In this document: in pieces, positions 45,301 to 60,300 of the stretch
Position numbering within the stretch: position 1 is the stretch's first letter
Layout: every line of letters starts with the position of its first letter
NCBI GenBank assembly: GCA_903813345.2
Contig: CAIIXF020000008.1
Span: forward strand, 25,898,822-25,962,821
Reading direction: 5' to 3'
Origin: Owenia fusiformis
Lineage: Eukaryota > Annelida > Polychaeta > Sabellida > Oweniidae
DNA length: 64,000 nt
Made by a program: the position numbers and the translations under genes
Notes under the pieces: model-generated
Database searches by the model: none
Seen by the model: the letters and a program-made list of their open reading frames with translations, nothing else
Told to the model about the DNA's origin: nothing

Positions 45301-48300
45301 TAAAACGTAAAAGTCACTGAACAGAATTTTTCAATTTTCTGGAAATCTGCCTTATCTTAGAACCTGACACAGGCATTTTCTGATCACCAATGACTTTTTG
45401 AAGTGAATGAATTGTTCCAACATATTTTGTTGGTTACTTTTTTTGAAGTACACAAGAATTTTTCCTTATAGCTTTTTAAACATTCTATTTTACATAACAT
45501 TTTTCTCTCTTCTATTGAATATGAATTCTCTATACCTCGTCATTATTCATACTTTATTGATATCCTATTGGATATAGAGAAGCGGTTCTAGGCCTCAAAA
45601 TCATGCAGTTTTTCACAATTTTGATTCTGACTATTATCGGTAAAAGCTGGCTTCAGGCCTGGGTTCATCTGTCTGTCCATTTGTCCATTCACCGAAGTCC
45701 ATCTATTGATATGTCTGGATGTAATATGGAAACAGGACCTCTACTCTACAATTCTTGTTCAATTTCTCAAAAGGAGGAAATGAAATCTACCTTTGCCTCA
45801 TCTGTTTTTACTTTCCTGGTTAATGTTGTTCCTTGAATCTGTAGAAGTTATTTCAAGGAATCTGTCTACAACACATAGCATAATCTCTCAAATTAAACCT
45901 TTCAGCTACATTTAACATATCCTAGTTATGAGAGTGATGATTGTTCTTCTATTTAAGTAAATGTGCTGTTAATGGTAAACCATTGACAGATTCTTAATAT
46001 TGTAATTTTCTTCATGTACTTTACTGATTTTTAAAGTACTAGGGATGTGAGTTTAACATAAAATTGTAGTTTTTTATTTCATTCTACCTCAAAAGTACTA
46101 CCCAAAAACACTCACAAATATATAATTATGATATAGTGAGGAATTATGTCATGCAGACTGTGTGTCACTTATAGTAGAATATCAGTCATGCACGGAAATA
46201 CGATTTCCTCTTAAACATCTAAATGTTTCTGTATTTTCAGTTGCTGAACAGTATTGCCAATGACCTTGACTTTTTACTGAATGACCTTTGTAAAACATTC
46301 CCACAATCACAGAATGGGCCAGGTGAAAAGTCTAACCCAAGGTTAGTAAATAAACATCAGAAAATAGATAAATTTTTATTCTTATTTATTTAAGATAAAA
46401 GGGCACGAATGTTTATAAGTTTTTTATTTGTTAGGTACCCTTGTACATATACAATTGTATTGAACAAAATTAATGTTAAAATAAACTTTTTATTGTTTAT
46501 TTTTAATGCTATAATATCCCAAATTTAGTTAAAGTGATATCATATTTGAAATCCTCAAATAGAATTACTGTTTGTCTGTCAACATTAGGTCGCAATAATA
46601 ATAGACAACTTTCATTTAAATCAAATACATGTACATGTAATATCACATTTTGATTACATTGGGTAAGGCTACAACGGTGGTTCAAACTTTACACGAGGCC
46701 TTTAACTTTTAAACTGTTTTTTTTTGAAAATTTGATTTCGAGGTTAAGTAGACTTTGCTATGAAATCATAAGTGAAAAGTCAAATGCCTTTTTTATTTAA
46801 CAGAAATTAATATCGTACCAAAACAAATTAGATCACAATTGGTTTAGAATTACTTTCTTTTTGCTCTGTCATTATATATGTTACCCAAGTTAGCCACACA
46901 GTGGTGAAACTTTTAACATTATAGGCATCTAGTAGACTATTGGTAACAATTTAACAAAAGTAAAAATAGAAAATGTGTAAATTTTAATTCTTAAATGAGA
47001 AATTGAATAGAGTACTCTAAAGTAAGTATTGTCCTGTCTCTAATCATGTATTTGTGGTTTAGGCGCCAATCCTTCTTTCATTTGTTGCGAAAATGAATTA
47101 TTTTCATCTAATTCTATTCATATATACTCAATCAGATCCTGTATATGATAAAGAAAAAACAATCAATTGATAATAGAGAATATATATGTATTTCTCTTGA
47201 CATTTAACAGTCGATTGTTGACATGCACCGTTTAAAGGTTGACTTTAACTTCCTATTTTATTTTTGAAAGAACATGGGAGTGATCATTTGCTAATGTCAT
47301 ACAAATATAGTCTACCAATCACTCTAGCCTATCCCTCAATATAAATGTCACGTTAAACTTTTATTGGTTAACCTAATGAAAGAAGGTATTTATTTAGGAA
47401 CTTCACAAAGAAAAAAGTTTGTGGAATGGCAGTCATCGTACAATATTGGGAAAATTTCTTATTTGTGTACATTTTTAAGAAAATGAGATGTGGTTTTTAA
47501 AAAATTTGGACGGGTTAATCATTACCACTTAAAACCATTCATTTCAACTATTTAATACAACACTCACAGGTATTTAGTTGAGCAGGATGCATTACAAAAC
47601 TAGAAAAAAATATGTTATACGGTAAGAAAATTTTTGTTTTATTTTGTGTTATTAAAGAACAGTATAGAATAAAACAATATCAAATAATATTTGTAGTTTA
47701 TATTATTTATAGTTTAATCAAATAGACATGTAGTTATTTTTCATGATTATCGAATTGGGAGTTCTTGAGTATAAACCTTGTATCGTTAGCTTAGCTATAT
47801 TTATATTCTCTAATGGGAATGTCATATTTTCATTGTTTATGATTTTAATGTCAATAATTATGAGATGGATTATATTATATCATTAGTAGCAGACAGTTTC
47901 ATAGAGTTGAAAGTATAGTCTGGGAATATAAGGTCTTGAATCAAGTTCAATCAAAACTCTGCTATGAAAAGAAGAAAGTCGGTGCAAACAAAAATTATAG
48001 GTAGCAGTCAATAAAATGTACCCTAAGTTTCTGTCAATAAAGAAGGTCTAGCACTCAGACGTTCTTTTCAGATATCAAGTAGGCAAATAAAATGAACATT
48101 TTTTACACACTTCAGATCAATTTATTAATGAAAAGGTGAATAAGATTAGTTAATAAGATACATTTGTATAGGTTTTTTTAAATGTTATGCTTGCAAAATA
48201 TTTATTTGCATTTTCTTTTTCATAGCTTGTTCACATTATGTTTTGAATAAGTGACCTTTACCTACTCTATACAATATACATGTCCTGTAATGTCTATGAT

Positions 48301-51300
48301 TGAGTTGAAATAGTACTTTACCTCATTGATTAGTTATTCTATTTCAAAGTTCACACAGCTATTGGCAACTTTAAAGTTAATAGTCTTGAAATAAGTCATT
48401 AAAGTGCATCTTGCTGTTTCTTTTTGTCCATCTGTCTGTCCGTCCGTCTGTCTGTCTGTTAAACTACCATCCATCCAACATTTCCAACATTCAAACAAAC
48501 ATTCGTCTGAACTAATGATCTTATTAATTTTGTCAAACTTTACACTTTTGGTCCCTGACCTTTCGGAGAATTAAGAAATCAGCTTTTTATTTTCAAAATA
48601 TCACATTTTTGACAATATAATATAGGAGTATATATCATATCTATCAAATCAGAGAATATCTATTGATGATGAGATGGTTATTTGACCTGCTTTTGCCTCT
48701 GCACCTGTAATGATGAAAAAGTCAAAGAAGTTTTCAAAACCTAAACCTTCAAGCAAACCAAATTTTTATTAATAACTTTTGAATAGACAATTTTGCATAA
48801 GGAATATCCATGTAACCCCACAGATGATGCAATTTTTGTTTTTATGTTCTGAGTTGGATTTGCTGGTTTCCATTACAAACCTCTTTTTGTATCTATACCA
48901 TTGACTAAAGCTGATCAATATTGATTGTTTTTTTGCATTTCATTTAAGGACATGTCCTTGGAAACACAAAATAAGAATCTGTTCCACTTATTTTTTTTGT
49001 TTTTATATATTGTTCATCTCCATACATCAGTGTTAGTTAAGGATTTGGTATTTCATAAATAAAAGTAATGATATTTGATTCAATTTGTTGAGTTGGATTA
49101 ATTCTAAGAAATCATTTAAGGTGAAGTTCATCTCTTTTTCAGGTCTGATATTTCATATTGACTTAAATGAGATAAAAAAGTTGATATTAAAAGCAAGATA
49201 TGGGTCAATCATTGAAAAAACAACCATTGGCACTGTAACCCCAGTCATGCTTCCACAACCGCCTAGTCCATTATTGGTAGGTTCATATACCAATGGTGGT
49301 ATTAGAGTTTGATTTTCTGTAACTACTTTAAATACCTGTGGTATAATCTATACAATTTTAACAATACTATTCAACCCAGTAAGACTTTATAAAAATGATA
49401 TTTAATATTTAATGTTGATTTATAATCAATATGATATATATTTGAATGAGCCTGTTGTGTAGAGAATAGATAATTTGTCCATTAGTTCAGGTTAAAGGTA
49501 AACTGGAAATTTTCTAGGTATAAATACCGAAGGAATTACCCAGATTACCTAGCTGTGTCATATGATTTCTTTTAGCCAATCAAATATGTAGATTTGTATA
49601 GCAGGTCAACAGGACTTGTCTGGCATAGAAACAGACTGAGATAAATAATTTCAAAAGATTAATGAGAGATGGTTTCATGTTGATATGTGTTGTAGCTGTT
49701 GTTACATTTGTATTACGTGTCTAGCAAGTGTAGTTAGCAGGGAAGATAGCAGAGCTTATCACAGAAACTGAACAGCAAATGCAGTACACCAACAGACATA
49801 TAAACTACTGCAAATGTGCACATTTTTTCGAATCAGAGAAAGTTTTAAATGATTTACTCTGCACTTGATGGAATTCTTTCTCAAAATCTGTAGTGGATTT
49901 TATAGGCATATGTTTCACACATGAGAGGAAAGTCATCACAATTGTCGTACCTTCTTAGAAGGAAAACAAACACCTAATGGATATGAAACTTATATAACTT
50001 TTAAAATCACTTTCCTATTATGTTCTACAGTACATGGATGGAATATTTACTGGATTTTATTAACTATTTCGCTGGAATGACCTTTCTACTGTTTAGAAAG
50101 GAATGTAAAACCATGATGTACTTAGTTAATTGGAATATATGGACATGAAGTACATGGATTGGGCATATATCACATATACATACTCGTAGGTCTTTAGATA
50201 ATAGGGAGTTTAAGCTTGCTTATAAAATCGAAATGCCAATCTTTATGTATGACCAAACACCCATACAAATGCATCGCTTAAATATTTGCCATTCACAATT
50301 AGGTTGTGAAAAACATTGCAAGCTTAAACTCCCTAATATCTTGATTGAGTTAGTTTTGAACAAAGATACATAAACTTTTATTACATGCTATTGTGTATTG
50401 TTTTCACAATGTTTGGAATTTGCACAGAAGTTCAGTAAGAATTTTGATCATTTAGACCTGAGGCTTTTAGACTTTGGAACCATTACTTAAAACTGACATT
50501 TGGGGTAACAATATGCTTTCAGTTGATTTGGAAGACTCATTCTCTTCCTCCAATTCATAATAACATTATCATAAATATTCATATTGATTTGAATTGTATA
50601 ATAAACATAATATTCTTTCCCATTTAAGCCTTCCATCCATCCATCCATCCATCCAATATCTGTCTGTTCATACATATGTCCGATAACGTTAAGAATATAG
50701 TTTGGAGTATTGATACTACTGGTTTCTTTGGTTAATTTAGTTTCCTGTATAAAAACTTTTCTCCTTTTCTGGCCTGTTGCAGCGTCATCTAGTGTTAAAT
50801 AAATGAATCAATTTTTATTCCCGATAGGATAAGTACTAATCCAGCAGGAAACATTTCCAAGTTTGGTTAGAAACAGAATTTATAGAGATGGCAGAGTGAT
50901 TTTCGAGACTATGTAAAGCAGAATAAGCTTTTTGGTGGTAGCCTTTTTCAGGTTCATTTATCTCAAAATCCATGTTGTCACCGAATCAATATCTTGTAAC
51001 GGTAAAGTAGACAAGACTTTAATTAACACTGGGAACTGATTCGCTGAGCTGTGCCTGTAAACATGTTATGAATGAAATGTTATAATGGTCCTGAATGGGA
51101 TTGTTAATTACAAGCTTGACCCTAATATTGAATGAGCACTGACTGATGTCAAAACGAAAGTTGTTTTAGTCCAGGTTTTACAGATTTTAGGTTTTGAAGA
51201 GAACCAAGCCAAAACTCAGGAACTGTTGGGATTTACATGAGTATGATTAGTCCTTTTATGTTATACTAGGAAGGTCTTGAGATCCCCAAAAGATTCAAAA

Positions 51301-54300
51301 TGGTTGCCATTTTTATTGTTGAAAACTCATTTAAACTGTTTAAACTTGATAACTATTACATCAATTTGCATTAAGTGTTTGAATACATACAAGTAAGGTT
51401 GTGAAGTTCAAAGATAAGTCAAGATGGCTGTCAATTTTGAGCCATAAATCACAGAGTTTATTGTTTTGGTTTGCATTTAAATTTGATTTTGATGTTACAT
51501 ATAAATTCTTGAATTATAATTTGAATTCACAGAATTACTTTGTTTTACTGTAAATATAAATGCCTCACAATGGTGAAATTAATTGGCTGTCAGTTTGACT
51601 GAAACCACTACACCATGTGAGCCCAGTAGTATGTTACTTTTTTAATCTTGAAAAGTAATGGAGGGATTTTGTTGATCTGATATTTTGTTGGTCCAAATAT
51701 AGACACAATATACATCACATATCTTTTGACATTTCAACAAATATGTCAGTCTCTTATGAAAATTTTGGAAACTTCTCTTGCCACCATTAGGTTATATTTA
51801 CAAAGATCATAATATTGAACTATTGTATTACATGGCTGATTTTATTTCAGTGAGGGGGCGCTACTGGACCAGTATTTTGGGGAAGATGATGATGCGGATG
51901 ATGAGTCTGAACCTGAAACGCCCACTCAGGTAAATTATCTTGTTTCTTATGTAACATATGAGACTGATAATGGACCAGGTCAATACTTCCTTAAACTCAA
52001 AGTTGATTCTTGTAAGATTTAAAAACTAGAAAATACAATGTCTGGAGTTCAGTGATTCTTATCTTCTTGAATTTGATATTAAAATATTTGAAAGTGTTCA
52101 AATATGGTTTACGATAAGAACAGTGCATTTTAAAGTTGAACACATAATTTTTGTATAGAGATATGTTCCCCACAAGTGTTACCTTACAAACCTTTTCATT
52201 TAGAAACTGAGTTCATTTGGGAAATGCATATATCTTACTCTGAAGAGGGGTACTCACTTTAAATTTACTTAAAAGGAATGTTCAAATGATCTCCAAATGC
52301 TTAAGACTTTTAAAAACAGTTTAAAAACATAAGAAGGCATTTCAAAACTGAGTGTAGGGTCTAAGTTGCTATAAATGTCAATGTAATTTACAGTGTTTTC
52401 ATAATTAAACCAACACTTCATGTACTGTATGTGCAAATGTTAAGTGCATTTCATCAAAAAGTTACAGTGACACACATAGCATATGTACACAAAAGTGAAG
52501 TCGCTGATAAAGTCAGGATATAGTTCTCATTGGGTAGCTGCCATATGAAGACAAGATAGCTTCCTTTCCTTTGTGACCACAAGGGAATCATTACCACCTC
52601 TTCTTTTATGAAGGCAGACAAGGCCTATCATTACTTTCTTTGTGAAGTCAAGGGATTAAAAGATATCCCAAACCATGGGCTTTCAATCTAGTTGAAAGCC
52701 CATGCCCAAACCATACAAAATGTGCTGACATTGTAGTAACATATAATGAAGAAAAAAGAAACATCAAACTGTACTAAGTATGCTGAAAATATGCTAGGTA
52801 CTTTGAATCACAGGTTTGCATCATATACAATTACTACTGCATAACCTTTAAAAGGGATGATCAACTAAAAGGTTCAACATATGATATCACTCTCATTGCA
52901 AAATAGAGTATACATAAACATATTGTACTCTACAGTCTAGGTTTTAGCACTAATTAAATTAATTAAACCAATCTAGAACGAGTAGTATATCCAAATATTT
53001 TCTCTGTTTATATTGCTTGTACTACTAATTTCACTAATGTCATGTTTTGGATTTAAGAATAGAAAATGATATAAAGAAATCTATGAAGGACTGCCATTTT
53101 GCATTTTCAATTCAAGAATGGTTGGATCAGTAACTTGTTAACATTATCATTATAGAAGAAAAGATTCAATCCTTTCTGGAATTTCTTCTTGAAAAATCAT
53201 AAAACATCATTACCTTCCATGTTCATCTTTTATATTTTGTTTACTATTACTTTTCCTTCAGTCTATGATTAAGATCTGCTTGTTTTTAGAATAGGATGGT
53301 TTGAGAACTAGTTTGGTATGGTTTGGGGGTAACCACCCACTTTGCAAGGGGCTTCGATCAGACAAATTCATATGGTTGTTTCATTACATGATGGGCCATG
53401 AAAGTGTCATCTTCATTATATTTGGAACCAACTTTAATAACTATTCACTAATGATACTTTGCTGTATAAAATGAGAACATGTTAAATAAGAACATTTAGC
53501 CTGCAGTTGGAATGATAATGGTATGTGTATAACATGTTGTATTTACACAAGTTGACATCCTATTAATCAAACAACATGACATGCAAAACACATGTATGGC
53601 CAATTGGAGTATTTAGATAGGAAAATTGTTCATGGAGAAAATGATTTAATTGCCGTTTAAATATTATGAAAATATATAAGAGCAGTTTTCATTTCTGGAA
53701 CTGATACTGCTTACAAGGTGAGGAATTTTTCAAGCTTTGATATTTACACAAAAGAAGGTTTGAGAAGTTGTATAACTTGCTATATTTTGTTACTGTTAAA
53801 GTTCTGTCTAATCAGTTGTCACTATCACACACTATCACTTGATGTAACAGGTGCATTGATCTCCATGTTTGATGTTATCAAATGAATTATGAATTAGATA
53901 AGTTTTGCTGATTGTGACTAAGTGATATCCACAGTAAAATATTTTTATTTCTTCAAAACTGGTGTATATAATATTTTCATTAACTCAAACAAAATTTGAG
54001 TAGGGATATAGAAATGCCATTTGTTCATCTATCTAACATTGTACACCTTTCTGTTGATAACACAAATACATGAACATGGGTTGACAGATTTGGTTCAAAT
54101 TTGTATGCTGATACCTTAAATGGGCATTAGGACTTGAGCATGAGAAGGAATTTCCAATATTGCAGAGCAGTTTAAAATGGCTGTCATTTTTCATTAAAGA
54201 TGTAACATTTAATAACACCAATACCATTTGTTTGATTTGGTTCAAATTCTGAAGGCTGATGCCTAAGGACAAAGAATGTCTGTTAAATAAATAATTTTCA

Positions 54301-57300
54301 AGATGGTTGTTTAGGAAAAGATGACCACCATTTTTATGGAAAAGTTAAATATTTTTGATTGTTGTCCAAATTCTATAGGCTGATGTTTTAGGATTTTTGA
54401 TTTGATATAAATGTGTTTTTTTTCAATAAACTGTTTTTTGCATCTTCAACCAGGTGATGACATTTTGTCATATTAATCATGGTGTAATTATTATAATTTC
54501 AGAGTCTTTCGGGGGTCGGTGGATCTGATATCCTTACCCCAAACCCAAGGATCAATGTGCCTGAGGGGGGTATCACTAACATTGAAAGGCTAGTCCGTAC
54601 CCACCCTATTTGGTACCTGCCCATGTGCAGTAGAGCTGGAGCTGTTAATCTGCTGCAAAATAAACCAGTAGGGGTGAGTCTGTTTGTTCATTTTATTATG
54701 TCCCAACCAAAAAATCTGGAGTCATATTGTCACCTAGTATATAAAAATCAGAGAAAGTTTGAAATACCTTTCAGAATTCTTCCCTTCATATAGGTAGTGT
54801 CCTGAATTCTTGTCACGGATTGATTTGAAATTTTCAGGAATGTATCTTAGTATGGATATCCAGAACTGATTGTTTTTCTTTTAGATAAGGCTTGTTTTAT
54901 AAAAAAAGCATTTTGAATTAGTACGCAATGTCTTGAAATATTCACCTGTAACTTGCAACCCATTTAACAATACATGTATGACCATTGACCACTCCTGTAT
55001 AAGTGATATGTATGGTGTACATAATGAATCATTGTGTAATTTACATGTTCACATTCATTCCAATTTTTGATGAATTTAGTTATTCTGTGTGGTATCTATG
55101 CTCATTCCACTTGTTAACATATTGATGAATCGTATATTTCAGACGTTTCTTGTTCGACAGTCCAGTAAGCTAGACACGATGGCACTGTCACTACGGCAAC
55201 CACCGGAAACTGGTCAGATTGTGGAGCATTACCTCATAGAGCACACACCAGAGGGCCTCAGAATAGAGGGATCTTTCCACCTATTCCAAGCAATACCTTT
55301 GCTCATTGATCACTATTGCCAGAATTTGTAAGTTTAATGTAAAAAGTAATGAATTTAAACTGTTAACATCAATTTTAGTATCAGGTCATTTAATCTTGAA
55401 GGAAGGAATTTTCAGTTTTCATGATATGCTCCGTTCCATTTTCTTCCAGGGATGAGCTCCCCTGCAAGCTTGTACTGCCCCCAAGTATAGCAAATGCTTG
55501 CGGATACAGTGAACTGTCATCTCTGGCTCTTTTGGGGCAAGGTAATATTGACAATTTGTTGAGAAATATTCATTTCTTTTTCCTATAAAGTGGCATATTT
55601 TTATCATTTTGCTTTACAAAAGCCATCAACTTCCTTTTCTCTCGAACTCAACAAAAATAAAAACAAAACTATTTTTAATGAACCCAAGTTGACCTATATT
55701 GAATAATGCAGTTTATATTCATAATTTCAATGATTTCAACAATTATTTCTAGAAATAAGAAAATTTTATAGTTTTATCGATTTTGTCTGAAGTTAAGGTT
55801 TTCCATATGACAGTGCTATGCTGTGATGTTGTTGCCTGCCTTTAAATACCCTAGGTCAGTTTGTTATTACTGTACCGACCGCAACAACCCCTTACAGTTT
55901 GCACCCCACTCTAGTCAGGCCATTGGAATTAACTGTCCCTTGCAAACAATGTCATTGTTTTGAAGTTGGCTATTTGTTCACTTATATGTCACGTTCAAAT
56001 ATATCTGTTTGATATTTAAATTGGTAGATCTTCATATTTTAAGATTCTTGCCACTCCATTGTAAATCTTTTTAATCGTTATTTTCAGAATTTTGGAATTC
56101 CCCTCTAAGTCCTGGAAATCCTGTCGCTGAAAAACATCATAGCAAACAGCAAACAGTGCCATCTATCAACATCCAAAGCAAACAAAATACTCAAAATGTG
56201 TCAAGTCCAATATTGACTACCTTCTCGTTGGCAGAGAATGATACGAATAAATTACAAAGTGCAATTTCAAGTAACATACAACAAAGAAGTACAGGTGAAA
56301 CTTTTAATGAAGGCAATAATCTGAAATCTCTCATTGGTAATGTGGATAGTAAATCTAATGTAGCCAGCACATCACTAGAAGCTAATACAACATTTGTGAG
56401 TACAACATCTATTGCCTCTGCAACTATTGACTTAATGCAGCAACTTACTGAAATGACTACTGCAACCACTGATTTAATGCAACAAGCATCGCCACTCCCT
56501 TCAGATAAATCAGGTCAACCACAGAGTACATACTTTAGCAGCAACCTGTCTGACAAGCTAACTGATTATGAAGATATATGGCGGCAGAATACGCCTCTTA
56601 CCACACAACCAGTTACCACGACAATACAACACATAGCAACAGTAACCATAGACAGCAAGCCCGCCAGATTCTCTGGATTTTCAAATCCGAATTTTGAGCC
56701 AACAAGAAAACCACCCATTTTCCCTCAAAGGCCGCAAAGTATGCAGCCGCCAAATGTTTTCACATTTAACTTTGGTGATCAAGTCCAGGGAACCAATAAC
56801 CCTCAAATGACACGAGTCAAACAGGATTTATTAGTTAGTGTGCAACCCAGGGCAAGAAAAAATTCAAGCCCTGCATATGCTGAGCCCTATGACTCCCTAA
56901 TTGGGAAAATTGAAGGTGTTCATAATTCACCAAGTCAAGCTGTCCGTGTGAGTGGTGTTCCAGGGATTAAGAAGAGTCCATCTGATTCATCATTTAAGCC
57001 TACTGGCAACCAACTGCCCCCATCCCAAGGTCCTTCTCGTAGAGTTTCTGCCCCAGTCAGGCCTCAGAAGCCTACTGCTTTGCACCAAGGTAGGCACACC
57101 ATGCAGCCAGGAATGTGGGGAAACCAATGGCAACCTTCCCAAGGCTATCAAAGACAACCAGCTAACCAACGGGTGTCGATACAAGAAAACCAAATGCAGC
57201 AATTACAGGGTAACTATCAGCAAAACACCCAACACCCTCAACCATCTTGGCAACCAAATACAAACAGACAGTCCACGGGTTTGATAACCCAGGTACCAGT

Positions 57301-60300
57301 ATCGCGTACATATAGCCTAAACCAACCTCCTGTGGTCTCTCAGGCTCCATCTGATGCATCCAAATATAACACCTTCCCACAGAAAGCTAAACATCAGATT
57401 CCCACTGCCATAGATGAACTTATTGACCTCACCCCTGGGGGTACAGGGCGAGCCTATCAGGATACCTTGGGCACTCACACTCTGGGGAAGTTCCCCACCC
57501 AGCCTCAGAGAGACTCCTTAGCAGAAACACAAATTCCTGTAAAGGCCCTTGAAATTCATAAACCAACCAAAGCATTATTACTAGAAAATCAAGATCGCTT
57601 TTCTGCCTATGATAACGTATCTGGATTAGTTCGAAGTAATACAATGTGCACTACTGGAAGTATTAAAACTGTATTTGAGCAACCCTGGGATAGCTCATTA
57701 TGGGATGCCTTATTAACAATGGATAGAACTACACACTCTGAACAACCTAGTAGTGACCATCATAGTGATATCTATGTGTCAGCTAGTGAACAAAATTGGC
57801 CAAATTCAATGCCAATGGACGACATTGGGATCCATGATGCAGAAACTCCACGAATCAGCTCAATGTGTCCATCTATTGACTCCAGGTGCAATGAAACTTT
57901 CGATAGCATGAGTGTAAACTCTGAACATATTTTCGATTTAGAACTTAGTAAGGAAGTAACAATGTCTGAACAAACTCAACAGAAGCCATCAGTTTCTGAT
58001 ACTCCAAAGGAAAGTAGCCAGGGAGTGGAGCTGAACAGTCGCCTCTCAATAGCATCAGATCAATCAATTGATAACAAAACACCTGTTAAGCAAATCAAAG
58101 ACTTAAACAGTAGTAGCACATCTATCTCAACTGAGTATGAAAACAACATGCTCAATGAGAAGAAGAAGAACAGGCTAAGTGTAATAAGTGGCAACTTTAA
58201 GGATATGATCCTCCCATTGTTATCCACACCCAGGTTGATCAGTCTAAAAACAAGAAATCGGGAACCAGGCGTGAGAATCAGAGACTATATATCAAAGTAA
58301 GTATGCCATAGTAAATAGAAAACAGTTATTTCAAAGTATTGATTCTTTGTCATCTGGTTGCAGAATTCCGATTTCAACAATTAGGATTTTTGAGTATTCA
58401 AAAGTGTGCTTATGGACCATTTCCTTCATAATAATATTTGATGTGAGTCATCTATTCAAGTGACTTTCTAAATATCTCAGACTTTGAAAAATATCCTTAT
58501 TTAAGTGGCATGGTTAATTTATAATGTCACCACCAGAAGTGGTGCTCTATTGTTATAAGTTTTATAAGGTTCGGTGGTTGGTGTTTGGTGTCTGTAACAA
58601 ATGGCAGGTGAGGATATTTTGCATGGTAATGCCTTGTCTTGTATATACTGGTACATGTACTGTATATTTGATTTGAATCTTTATTCTAAAAATCAAGAGC
58701 TAAGTTTCTGTTGTTTAAATAGACTTGCAGTAGACAAAAAGACTACTTTTGGTAGTACAGTGGAGAACTTCATTCAGTGTACAAGAGACAGCACGGAGAC
58801 TAACCCTAGTGTCGTGGTGAGGAACATACGCCAGTTTATGAATGGGATTAAGAACTACTTGGTGAAACATGGGGAAGGTCAGCTAGAGGAGGTCATTGAG
58901 AGGGAAAGAACAAAGGTGAGTTAACTGTAGTAGTCTGGCCACCATAGTAGGAAAACGTGATGTATTATACAGGATTTTAAGCTTAAAACGTATTTTCTTC
59001 ATACAATATTGCTTACTTTTATTTGAGCAGTCATTTTGACTTGATTCTGATTTCAAATCACACATATATGAAAATTTTACTAGATTTTAAGTTGCAAGCA
59101 AATTCATGTGATAAGTTGATAAGCCTGGTTATGATTTATATGATGATGTATGAATTTATTCTTTTATTTAAGTTGAAATCTGATGAGTTTCTGAACATTG
59201 ATGTTCTCTTAGAGGGTGCCCTACATCGCTGTGTAGTTAAGCCACTTAAAGATCACATTTACAGACTTTACAACAGTGATTACAACAAGTAAGTTACTTA
59301 TCACAACCACATTACAACAACCCTCTTAGAGGGTGCCCTACATTGCTGTATAATTTCCTGTTGCAACTTTCAGATGTCTTATTTGTGAATTTTTAACACC
59401 ATACCATTAACTAGCTACCAATATGCAACTTTCAATGCATAGAATATATAAGTATGTAATGGTTGAATAACTATTGAAATCAAATCACTTTTCTCCTAAT
59501 AATATAAAAACTCCTCTTTCTTTTTTCCTTTGATTCGAGCCGCAGATAAATGATAGGGCATCTGGATTCATTCCCCTTCAATATACAAATTGAATATGAA
59601 ATAAGCAAAAAAGCAACAAATTTGTTGGCCTACCCTGTCTTTTACATCAGTGTATTATTTTCAGGAATGGTAATTTGTCCCTGATGTCAGCCAATATTAA
59701 CTTTGCTAAAAGTAAGACTGCTGAGGAGATAGGTGTTAAGGTAAGGAATATTATGCAACTGCTTTTTGGCAGTATATAGAATGTTTTACGATGACAAGTG
59801 GACAACTATTTAGAAATACCTCTACACTTGTGCAATGAATCCTGCTCAAATAGTGCAGGACTATATACATGAATACAGGTTGCTGGCATGTGTAATTGGT
59901 TCAGATAATATGATTTCAAAAAAAACATTTCCATGTTTTACCAAATTGCTAAGGCTATTTACTCTATTCATAGATGAAAAGTGAAATTTCAATATAAAAT
60001 ACAATTAATTCTCTTAAGCATGCACTATATATTGTGCATGTAGTGTTGCCCTCTGAACTTGCTCCGAAACACAATTTCCATTTCTGTAGGAAAATCAGTA
60101 CTTGTATTTATGTACAAATTATATTTTTGTTTCTAGGCAGGTCTCAACCCACCCCCTCCCAGCACAATGGACGTGATAAAACATTTCTTCAGTAAAATGC
60201 AACGAGCCTATTCTCCAGTGAAGAAATTGGAAAATCTTCTTGGTGCAACATCTGCAATATACAACAATGTAGGTTATCTTGTGGTAATATATTATAATAC

